Of a stretch of DNA of 8,967 nt, positions 1-5,407 are shown in pieces. The notes beneath the pieces were generated by a model. That model ran no database searches and was not told the origin of the DNA. It worked only from the letters and a program-made list of their open reading frames with translations. The stretch spans positions 1-8,967 of the forward strand of contig JAFGTO010000058.1 in assembly GCA_016934095.1 (NCBI GenBank), written 5' to 3'. A program made the position numbers and the translations under genes. How positions within the stretch are numbered: the stretch's first letter is position 1; the number at the start of each line of letters is the position of its first letter. This DNA is from Candidatus Glassiibacteriota bacterium. Lineage in GTDB: Bacteria; Gemmatimonadota; Glassbacteria; GWA2-58-10.

Positions 1-82
1 CCTGCTCGGAAGAGCCGGATGGGGTAACGCCCCACGTCCGGTTCTGTGAGGGTGAAATCCAGTAATGGATGATCTACTCGAC
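1..82 (+). mobile_element. Group II intron, 3' end (domains V and VI), partial
   Basis: This is the catalytic 3' tail of a self-splicing group II intron; the rest, including any reverse transcriptase, lies outside the window. Domain V folds at 12-44: the AGC catalytic triad is at 13-15, the lower stem pairs 12-19 with 37-44, a two-base bulge sits at 35-36, and the upper stem pairs 20-24 with 30-34. A 3-nt linker leads to domain VI (48-79), in which 57-61 pairs with 66-70 under a GTAA loop, 48-50 pairs with 77-79, and A76 is left unpaired. A76 is 7 nt from the end, where the branch-point adenosine is expected. The element ends in GAC, fitting the usual 3'-terminal AY. Domain V is 33 nt with a 5-nt loop, one base short of the common 34. 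The fold and end point are read directly from the sequence; subclass and activity cannot be judged. Confidence 0.85.
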
Positions 83-91
83 TAGCAAAGT

Positions 92-176
92 GCGAAAGTG
101 GCGGAACAGGTAGACGCGCAGGATTTAGGATCCTGTGGGGAGACCCGTGGGGGTTCAAGTCCCCCCTTTCGCACCA
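92..176 (+). tRNA. tRNA-Leu (anticodon UAG), CCA encoded
   Basis: A complete class II tRNA that decodes CUA and, by wobble, other CUN leucine codons. The acceptor stem pairs GCGAAAG (92-98) with CTTTCGC (166-172), followed by discriminator A173 and an encoded CCA (174-176). The anticodon stem pairs 119-123 with 131-135 around the loop TTTAGGA (124-130), giving anticodon TAG at 126-128 with a G at position 37. A long variable arm lies after the anticodon stem, as expected for leucine tRNAs. The T arm is GGGGG, TTCAAGT, CCCCC. It lies 9 nt downstream of the group II intron end and 40 nt upstream of tig, so it may be processed from a transcript that includes either neighbour. Confidence 0.97.
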
Positions 177-216
177 GTATTCATTCGACTATCGGTATCA
201 GAACAGAGATCGAGTC

Positions 217-1506
217 ATGGCGTTATCGAACCTGAAAGTGGAAGTCGCCGACAGCGGCCCCTGTGAGCGCACCCTGAGTGTGACCATACAGCCCGAAGCT
301 GTCCGGGACGAACGGGAAAAGGTCCTCAGCGATTTCAGGAAAAAGGCCAGGATCGAGGGGTTCCGCCCCGGCAAAGCCCCCCGCAAGCTGATAGCCGGCC
401 GGTTCGCCGAGGCAATCAAGGTCGAGGTCCTGCAGAACGTGATCAACGCCGGCTGCGCTCAGGCCCTGGAACAGGAAAAGATTCAGCCGCTGACCCGACC
501 GACCGTGCAGAAAGTCGACCTTTCAGAGGACGACGAGCTGAGTTTCGTGGCTTCGGTCGAAGTGCCGCCGCAGATCAAACTCAAGCGCTACACCAAGTTC
601 AAGGTGGAAAACAGGGTCCACACCATTACCGACCGGGACGTGGATGAAGCGCTGGAGAACCTGAGAGACCGGCAGGCCCGTTTCATTCCCAAGGAAGGGG
701 CGGCCGAGGCCGGAGATTACCTGGTGATAGATTTCGCGGTCCTCGACGAAGAAGGCGGCTCACAACCGGCGAACGAGAGAAAAAACCAGTTGGTGATGGC
801 CGGCCACGAGGACCCTACCGCCCTGTTCAGCCACAGGCTGGTCGGCCTGACCGAAGGCGAGAACCAGCGGGTCGACATCGATTTCCCGGAAGACTACCCC
901 GATGGATCGCTGCAAGGGAAAAAAGTCGGCTACCGGGTCGATGTCAGGGGAGTGAGAGTCAAGACGCTGCCCGAGCTGGACGACCATTTCGCCGCACAGG
1001 TCAGCCCGGCCGAGAACCTGGAAGGCCTGAAAGAGCTGATCAGACAGAACCTGCAACACGAAGTGGACCAAAGGGCGAGGCGCAGGCTGGAAGATGAAAT
1101 TTTCAGGCTGATAATCGAGGCCAACCCATTCGACGTGCCTGCATCCCTGGTCGGCTCCGCTGTCCGCCGCCAGGTCGAAAATGCCAGGAAACAGTACCCG
1201 GACCAGCAGATCGACGGGGAAGAAATCGCCAGGATCGCCCGGCCGGTGGCCGAATTCAGTATCAAGCGGGAGTATTTGATCCGGGAGATCGCCGGGCAGG
1301 AAAAAATCGAGGCCGCACCCGCAGACTTCGAGGCCAGGATCCAGGAATATGCCGGGCAGTTGAACAAGCCGGTGGATGAGGTGCGCGGTGATTTCCGCTC
1401 GGCCGAGGCCGCCGGCCAGCTACGGGCCCTTATCCTGACTGAAAAAGTGGTACAATTCCTGCTGGAGAACAACGACATCAAGAAGGTCGAGGAAGACCTG
1501 GACTGA
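217..1506 (+). CDS. tig: Trigger factor (ribosome-associated chaperone)
   Basis: Trigger factor docks at the ribosomal exit tunnel and shields nascent chains in the cytoplasm. The 429-residue length matches the family (E. coli about 432). The N-terminal ribosome-binding domain (about 1-115) carries the signature GFRPGKAP at residues 48-55, which contacts protein uL23. An FKBP-like domain spans about 163-245 and retains V-x-IDF near 170-173 and FPEDY at 223-227, but the loop that reads like IPGFED in E. coli is here DPTALFSH (199-206), so prolyl isomerase activity is doubtful. The helical C-terminal chaperone arms follow (about 250-429). The ATG at 217 gives the usual N-terminus; only a weak GAG-type ribosome site precedes it. 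It heads the common tig-clpP-clpX order and follows tRNA-Leu by 40 nt. I see no strong promoter of its own, so it may share one with the tRNA. Confidence 0.96.
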   Translation: MALSNLKVEVADSGPCERTLSVTIQPEAVRDEREKVLSDFRKKARIEGFRPGKAPRKLIAGRFAEAIKVEVLQNVINAGCAQALEQEKIQPLTRPTVQKVDLSEDDELSFVASVEVPPQIKLKRYTKFKVENRVHTITDRDVDEALENLRDRQARFIPKEGAAEAGDYLVIDFAVLDEEGGSQPANERKNQLVMAGHEDPTALFSHRLVGLTEGENQRVDIDFPEDYPDGSLQGKKVGYRVDVRGVRVKTLPELDDHFAAQVSPAENLEGLKELIRQNLQHEVDQRARRRLEDEIFRLIIEANPFDVPASLVGSAVRRQVENARKQYPDQQIDGEEIARIARPVAEFSIKREYLIREIAGQEKIEAAPADFEARIQEYAGQLNKPVDEVRGDFRSAEAAGQLRALILTEKVVQFLLENNDIKKVEEDLD

Positions 1507-1542
1507 CTCAGGTGTCGATAAATGCTCAAACAGCCGGGATCC

Positions 1543-1557
1543 GGGCTTTCAAGGCCC
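1543..1557 (+). terminator. Possible weak hairpin after tig
   Basis: GGGCTT (1543-1548) can pair with AGGCCC (1552-1557), including one G-T pair, around a TCA loop. No run of T follows, so a Rho-independent terminator is not well supported. It may attenuate or mark the 3' end of the tig message. The gap 1507-1734 otherwise holds the clpP promoter and no gene. Confidence 0.25.
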
Positions 1558-1654
1558 GTTCCCACGGCAATGAGCGCCTGAGCGTTACCTTGTAAAAATA
1601 GCTCTCAGGGGGATTTAAGGTGTTATGTTGTGCCGGGAGCGGCTTGCCTTGCCC

Positions 1655-1684
1655 CTGACGGCCGACAAGTCGTTATCTTATAAT
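1655..1684 (+). promoter_or_regulatory. Predicted sigma-70-type promoter for clpP(X)
   Basis: A perfect TATAAT lies at 1679-1684, with CTGACG at 1655-1660 (four of six matches to TTGACA) 18 bp upstream. Transcription would start near 1691, about 44 nt before the clpP ATG. The surrounding DNA is AT-rich relative to the genes. I see no CIRCE inverted repeat or clear sigma-32 heat-shock promoter in this gap, so stress control is not evident. The position and perfect -10 make it the best promoter candidate in the window, giving clpP and clpX transcription independent of tig. Confidence 0.6.
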
Positions 1685-1734
1685 TGAGGGTGTCGAGGTC
1701 CTTATCCGGCGCCCTTCATAGAGGAGTATCAGCA

Positions 1735-2319
1735 ATGACCCTGATTCCGATGGTAATCGAGAAGAGCGGAGTAGGCGAGAGGGCCTATGATATCTACTCG
1801 CGGCTGCTCAAGGATCGGATAATCTTTATCGGCACCGCGATCGACGACCAGGTGGCCAACCTGGTGATTGCCCAGTTGCTTTTCCTCGAGGCCCAGGACC
1901 CCGAGAAGGATGTGTTCATCTATATCAACAGCCCCGGCGGCTCGGTCTCCAGCGGGCTGGCGATCTATGACACCCTGCGTTTTATCAAGCCGCCGGTCAA
2001 CACCATGTGTGTCGGACAGGCGGCCAGCATGGGAGCGTTCCTGCTGGCCGGCGGGGAGAAAGGCAAGCGGTTCAGCCTGCCGCACGCCCGCATCATGATC
2101 CACCAGCCCCTGGGCGGCACCCAGGGCCAGGTCTCGGACCTGGAGATCTACACCCACGAAATTATCAAGACCAAGAAGCTCTTGAACAAGATCCTGGCCG
2201 AAAACACCGGGCAGGACCTGAAAAAGATCGAAAAGGACACTGACCGCAACTTTTTCATGTCGCCCGAGGAAGCCAAGAAATACGGGCTGATCGACCAGAT
2301 CATCGAGCGGCACGCCTGA
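1735..2319 (+). CDS. clpP: ATP-dependent Clp protease proteolytic subunit
   Basis: ClpP is the serine peptidase barrel (two heptameric rings) that degrades proteins fed in by ClpX or another Clp ATPase in the cytoplasm. The protein has 194 residues, normal for the family. The nucleophile is Ser98 in GQAASMGAFLL and the base is His123 in MIHQPLGG; the oxyanion region NSPGGSV (65-71) is intact. The third triad position, Asp in E. coli (ERDRF, Asp171 mature), aligns with Asn172 here (DTDRNFFMS), encoded by AAC at 2248-2250. The ATG at 1735 is chosen over an upstream in-frame TTG at 1684 because GAGGAG (1721-1726) sits 8 nt before it and because the MTLIPMVIE start is typical, with little or no propeptide. 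clpX follows within 46 nt, so the two are probably cotranscribed from the promoter at 1655-1684. Confidence 0.97.
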   Translation: MTLIPMVIEKSGVGERAYDIYSRLLKDRIIFIGTAIDDQVANLVIAQLLFLEAQDPEKDVFIYINSPGGSVSSGLAIYDTLRFIKPPVNTMCVGQAASMGAFLLAGGEKGKRFSLPHARIMIHQPLGGTQGQVSDLEIYTHEIIKTKKLLNKILAENTGQDLKKIEKDTDRNFFMSPEEAKKYGLIDQIIERHA

Positions 2320-2365
2320 GCCTGCCGCGGAGTGAATGGCTCATTACCATCCAGTTGAGAGAGAC

Positions 2366-3628
2366 ATGGCAAATCACGGCAGTACCACCAGAAGCGGCTT
2401 GTTCTGCTCTTTCTGCGGCAAAAGCCAGAAGCAGGTCCGCAAGCTCATTTCCGGCCCCAATGTTTTCATCTGCGATGAGTGTATCCGGCTCTGCAACGAG
2501 ATACTGATCGAGGACGAGACCCGCCAGGCCCAGGAGGGCCCGCACAAGATACTCCCTCCGAAAGACATCAAGAACATCCTGGACCAGTATGTAATCGGGC
2601 AGGAGCATGCCAAGCGGGTGCTCTCGGTGGCGGTCTACAACCACTACAAGCGCACCGAGAACGAGGCCACCACCCGCGAGGTGGAGATCGAGAAGAGCAA
2701 TATCCTGATGATCGGCCCGACCGGGACCGGTAAGACCCTGCTGGCCCAGACCCTGGCCCGCATCCTGCACGTGCCGTTCGCCATCGCGGACGCTACCACG
2801 CTGACCGAGGCCGGCTACGTGGGCGAGGACGTGGAGAACATCCTGGTCAGGCTGCTCCAGGCTTCCGACTACAACGTGCGCGAAGCCGAGCGCGGGATAA
2901 TCTATGTCGATGAGCTGGACAAGATCAGCCGCAAGAGCGACAACCCCTCGATCACCCGCGATGTCAGCGGCGAGGGCGTGCAGCAGGCGCTGCTGAAAAT
3001 ACTCGAGGGCACTATCGCCTCGGTCCCGCCGCAGGGCGGCAGGAAACACCCCCAGCAGGAATACATCCAGATCAATACCCGCCACATCCTGTTTATCTGC
3101 GGCGGTGCGTTCGACGGGCTGGAAAAGATAATCAAGCGGCGGATTGGCCAGCAGACCATCGGTTTCGGCAGCAAGCTCGCCTCCACGGTCGAGGAGATCG
3201 AAAAGAAGCTGCACATCTTCCAGCAGGTCGAGCCCGAGGACATGATCAACTACGGGCTGATCCCCGAGCTGGTGGGCAGGCTGCCGGTGGTCACCGCCCT
3301 GAGCGACCTGGACCGCGAGGCGCTGATCCGTATCCTGGTGGAGCCGAAAAACGCCCTGGTCAAACAGTACATGCGCATCTTCGAGATGGAGGGTGTCGGG
3401 CTCAAGGTGGAGGATGACGCACTGGAGGAGGTGGCCGACAGGGCGATCGCCCGGGGCAGCGGCGCCCGGGGGCTGCGCTCGGTCCTGGAAGAGGTGATGC
3501 TCGACCTGATGTTCGAGATCCCCTCGCGCAAGGATGTCGAGGAAGTAGTAGTGACCCGCGAGGTCCTCAAGAACGACGACAAGCCGCTGCTGATCCTCAA
3601 GGGCCAGGCCCAGAAAAAACGGGCTTGA
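2366..3628 (+). CDS. clpX: ATP-dependent Clp protease ATP-binding subunit ClpX
   Basis: ClpX is the hexameric AAA+ unfoldase that recognises tagged substrates and threads them into ClpP. Using the ATG at 2366 the protein has 420 residues, close to E. coli (424). The N-terminal zinc-binding domain has Cys14, Cys17, Cys36 and Cys39. Further landmarks are Walker A GPTGTGKT (117-124), pore loop GYVGED (150-155), Walker B IIYVDELD with Asp182-Glu183, the RKH loop (226-228), the ClpP-docking IGF tripeptide (265-267), Arg305 in the VGRLPV sensor region, and sensor 2 GARG with Arg368. Nothing essential is missing, and the IGF loop predicts docking to a ClpP. An in-frame ATG at 2336 would add ten residues; its GGAG lies only 3 nt upstream, whereas 2366 puts the first zinc Cys at the usual distance, so I prefer 2366 with moderate confidence. 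A terminator-like hairpin follows at 3658. Confidence 0.97.
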   Translation: MANHGSTTRSGLFCSFCGKSQKQVRKLISGPNVFICDECIRLCNEILIEDETRQAQEGPHKILPPKDIKNILDQYVIGQEHAKRVLSVAVYNHYKRTENEATTREVEIEKSNILMIGPTGTGKTLLAQTLARILHVPFAIADATTLTEAGYVGEDVENILVRLLQASDYNVREAERGIIYVDELDKISRKSDNPSITRDVSGEGVQQALLKILEGTIASVPPQGGRKHPQQEYIQINTRHILFICGGAFDGLEKIIKRRIGQQTIGFGSKLASTVEEIEKKLHIFQQVEPEDMINYGLIPELVGRLPVVTALSDLDREALIRILVEPKNALVKQYMRIFEMEGVGLKVEDDALEEVADRAIARGSGARGLRSVLEEVMLDLMFEIPSRKDVEEVVVTREVLKNDDKPLLILKGQAQKKRA

Positions 3629-3657
3629 TCAGGAATTCCGCTCCCGGGACCAGGCAG

Positions 3658-3675
3658 GCCCGGTACCGGGCTTTT
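3658..3675 (+). terminator. Rho-independent terminator-like hairpin after clpX
   Basis: GCCCG (3658-3662) pairs with CGGGC (3667-3671) around GTAC, and TTTT (3672-3675) follows at once. The core is fully palindromic. The stem is short but GC-only and starts 29 nt after the clpX stop, so it plausibly ends the clpPX transcript. The remaining bases up to 3757 have no convincing promoter, though the next unit needs one or read-through. Confidence 0.6.
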
Positions 3676-3757
3676 GATACGGTTATTTCATTGATTTTTC
3701 GACCCTGAAAAGCAGCAACGGGACTTTCTGTCAAACTCCAGCTCCCCAAGAGGAACC

Positions 3758-4372
3758 ATGCAGCCACTAATTGTGGTAAGCCTGCTGGCAGCCCTGCTGA
3801 CCCTGGCCTGCGGCTCAATCCCGCAGACCCATTACTACACCATCGGCCGCCCGCTTGCCCAGGCTCAGACAGGCGCGCCCGGCAAGACCGGCCTGGTGGT
3901 AGGCGTGCCCCGGCTCGAAGCCGAGGGTATCTACGCCCGCGACAACCTGCTTTACCGCTCCGGCGGCCACGAGATAACGCCCGATTATTACAGGCGCTGG
4001 GGGGTTCCTCCCCAGAAAATGCTGGCCGAGGCCATGATCGACTATCTGCGCGCAGGCGGCGCTTTCGGCCAGGTGCTGCGCCTGCCCTCGATGAGCGAGG
4101 TGGACCTGGTGCTGGCCGGCCGCATCCTCCGTTTCGAGCAGGTCCAGGACCAGGTGGGTTCCCATACCCTGGTGAACCTGGAGTTCATCCTGCGGGACCC
4201 CGGGGACCAGTCGGTGCTGTGGCGCAGCGAGTTCTCCGACACCACCCTGGTAGGCGCCATACCCTCGGCTGAGGCGGTTGTCGCCGCGTTCGAGAGCTCG
4301 GTCCACTCCTGCCTGAAACAGGCCGCAGCGGCGGTTGCCGAAGCGGCCGTAAAGCTCGCCGGCGCAAAATGA
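3758..4372 (+). CDS. Predicted lipoprotein, ABC-transport auxiliary (PqiC/DUF330-like) family
   Basis: A 204-residue protein with an export signal: a hydrophobic stretch at residues 4-17 ends in LTLAC with Cys18 as the likely lipidation site. Position -3 is Thr rather than the preferred Leu, so the lipobox is slightly off. The mature part resembles ABC_trans_aux (PF03886), periplasmic lipoproteins that work with MlaD/MCE-type lipid transport systems. Matching features are HYYTIG (25-30), a V-x-V-P-x-L strand near 48-53, Y-x-R-x-N-L-x-Y-R (59-67), and YYRRWGVPP (77-85) followed by a helix and G-x-F-x-x-V. The family assignment is recalled by pattern, not searched. No MCE protein, MlaE permease or ATPase lies beside it, so it is an orphan here. 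AAGAGGA (3748-3754) precedes the ATG. Its TGA overlaps the murI ATG in an ATGA, indicating translational coupling. Confidence 0.8.
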   Translation: MQPLIVVSLLAALLTLACGSIPQTHYYTIGRPLAQAQTGAPGKTGLVVGVPRLEAEGIYARDNLLYRSGGHEITPDYYRRWGVPPQKMLAEAMIDYLRAGGAFGQVLRLPSMSEVDLVLAGRILRFEQVQDQVGSHTLVNLEFILRDPGDQSVLWRSEFSDTTLVGAIPSAEAVVAAFESSVHSCLKQAAAAVAEAAVKLAGAK

Positions 4373-5154
4373 TCGGTATCTTCGACTCGGGCGTGGGAGG
4401 CCTCTCCCTGCTGCGCGAGCTTGACCACAGCCTGCCTGAGGCCGACTTCCTCTACCTCTCGGACAGCGCCTGCTTCCCCTATGGCACCCGTCCCCCCGAA
4501 TGGATCAAAGACCGGGCCGCCGCGATCACCCGGGTCCTCACCGGACGCGGCTGCAGCCTGGTAGTGGCTGCCTGCAACACTGCCACCGTGGCCGCGATCG
4601 AGCACCTGCGAAAGAAATTCCCTGTCCCCTTTGTCGGCATCGTGCCCCCGGTCAAGCCGGCCGCAGCCACCAGTCCGGAAAAGCCGCTGGCGGTCCTGAT
4701 GACCGAGAACACCGCGGAAGGCTCCAAGTACACGGACCTGGTCAAGACCTACGCCGGAGATAGCGTAGTAGCGGAGGTGCGCCTGCCCCTGCTTGCCGAG
4801 GTGGTGGAGGAGCTCGGGTTCACCGACCCGGTGCAGGCAGAGCGCGTGGTGGCCGAGGTGCGCAGCCGCCTGGGGAAAAGCCGCTCAGGCTGGCGGCTGG
4901 TGCTCGGCTGCACCCATTACGTTTTCCTGCGGCCGCTGCTGGAGCGCGGCCTGGGCCCGGAGGTCGAGGTGCTGGACCCCTGTTCGGCAGTGGCCGCCCA
5001 GGTGGTCCGCGTCTGCGAGTCCAGGGGGATAACGGTCATAGAGGGCGGGGCCAGGCGCTACCTGACCACCGGGGACCCGGAGCGCTTCGCCTGGCAGGTG
5101 TCCGAGCTGCTGGGGGTTCAGAGGCCGCAGGTGGAAAAGGTGGAATTGGCCTGA
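4369..5154 (+). CDS. murI: Glutamate racemase
   Basis: MurI is a cofactor-independent cytoplasmic enzyme that converts L-glutamate to D-glutamate for peptidoglycan. The protein has 261 residues, usual for the family. The N-terminus IGIFDSGVGGLS contains Asp6 and Ser7 of the active site, followed by FPYG (36-39). The two catalytic cysteines are present: Cys69 in AACNTAT and Cys181 in LGCTHY, with His183 next to it. VGIVPPVKPAA (89-99) matches the family's VGV-x-PA-x-K-PA segment. Small departures are Thr73 where ACNTAS is usual, and LMTENT (110-115) where most members read ATxGT; neither removes a catalytic residue. There is no Shine-Dalgarno before the ATG, which lies inside the end of the upstream lipoprotein gene, so translation probably depends on coupling. 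The gene is convergent with the oxidoreductase gene across a 253-nt gap. Confidence 0.95.
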   Translation: MIGIFDSGVGGLSLLRELDHSLPEADFLYLSDSACFPYGTRPPEWIKDRAAAITRVLTGRGCSLVVAACNTATVAAIEHLRKKFPVPFVGIVPPVKPAAATSPEKPLAVLMTENTAEGSKYTDLVKTYAGDSVVAEVRLPLLAEVVEELGFTDPVQAERVVAEVRSRLGKSRSGWRLVLGCTHYVFLRPLLERGLGPEVEVLDPCSAVAAQVVRVCESRGITVIEGGARRYLTTGDPERFAWQVSELLGVQRPQVEKVELA

Positions 5155-5193
5155 AACAGGCACAAAGGGACAAAGGCCCCACCGCCCGGCCCA

Positions 5194-5215
5194 GGGCGAG
5201 GCATGCCTCGCGCCC
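5194..5215. repeat. GC-rich palindrome in the convergent gap
   Basis: CGAGGCATGCCTCG (5197-5210) is a perfect 14-nt palindrome, extended by GGG on the left and, after a two-base offset, GCCC on the right. It begins 39 nt after the murI stop and has no T run on either side. I recall similar GAGGCATGCCTC palindromes as dispersed intergenic repeats in several metagenome-derived genomes, but could not search. It could stall transcription from murI or be a REP-like element. Confidence 0.6.
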
Positions 5216-5281
5216 TACGGCAGGATACAATGCCTACGACATGCCCGTAACAGGGTATCCTCGCGGTCCCGGGCGCGGACG

Positions 5282-5305
5282 TAAAAATCCCCTCTCACAG
5301 AGGGG
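5282..5305 (-). terminator. Rho-independent terminator of the minus-strand operon
   Basis: Read on the minus strand, CCCCTCT (5305-5299) pairs perfectly with AGAGGGG (5295-5289) around a GTG loop, followed by A and then TTTTT (5287-5283). It lies 103 nt beyond the oxidoreductase stop codon. The stem is seven bp, five of them G-C, and the T run is on the correct side only for minus-strand transcripts. On the plus strand it is a hairpin without a T run. Confidence 0.75.
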
Positions 5306-5306
5306 T

Positions 5307-5323
5307 GCCTGCCGCAGGCAGGC
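5307..5323. repeat. Perfect 7-bp hairpin next to the terminator
   Basis: GCCTGCC (5307-5313) pairs with GGCAGGC (5317-5323) around GCA. It starts one base after the terminator stem, so two perfect hairpins stand back to back inside the direct-repeat unit. No T run follows on either strand. It may be part of a dispersed repeat or a second element protecting the 3' end of the message. Confidence 0.6.
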
Positions 5324-5407
5324 GGGGTGTGTAAACGGGTTGCCCCATTGCCCCGGGCGCGGACGAGGAACGCCGGGATTAGCTCTCAACGCGGCTCGCG
5401 ATGTACG

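Larger units (their letters stand above)
5247..5365. repeat. Degenerate 35-nt direct repeat (two copies, 84-nt offset)
   Basis: Bases 5247-5281 and 5331-5365 match at 26 of 35 positions without gaps. The last 14 nt, CCCGGGCGCGGACG, are identical in both copies (5268-5281 and 5352-5365), and both begin GTAA. The 49 nt between them hold two perfect hairpins. The arrangement suggests a decayed tandem duplication or two copies of a dispersed repeat. No reading frame is evident in it. Confidence 0.6.

Noticed and set aside
930..1565. A 211-codon minus-strand frame opposite the end of tig
   Set aside because: Ser/Arg-rich product with no domain, antisense to a well-supported trigger factor gene.
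1684..1734. A longer clpP start at TTG 1684 giving 17 extra residues
   Set aside because: It would start inside the predicted -10 box, while ATG 1735 has a strong Shine-Dalgarno and a typical ClpP N-terminus.
1507..1734. CIRCE or sigma-32 heat-shock control upstream of clpP
   Set aside because: No TTAGCACTC/GAGTGCTAA inverted repeat and no convincing CTTGAAA-CCCCAT pair were found; TTGTAAAAATAG near 1590 is only a loose resemblance.
3672..3702. Possible promoter for the lipoprotein-murI unit, TTGATA at 3674-3679
   Set aside because: No acceptable -10 box lies at 16-18 bp spacing, and the hexamer overlaps the terminator T run.
5289..5323. A CRISPR array or integron-type site in the hairpin cluster
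   Set aside because: Only two copies of one degenerate repeat are present with no regular spacers, and no cas or integrase gene is nearby.
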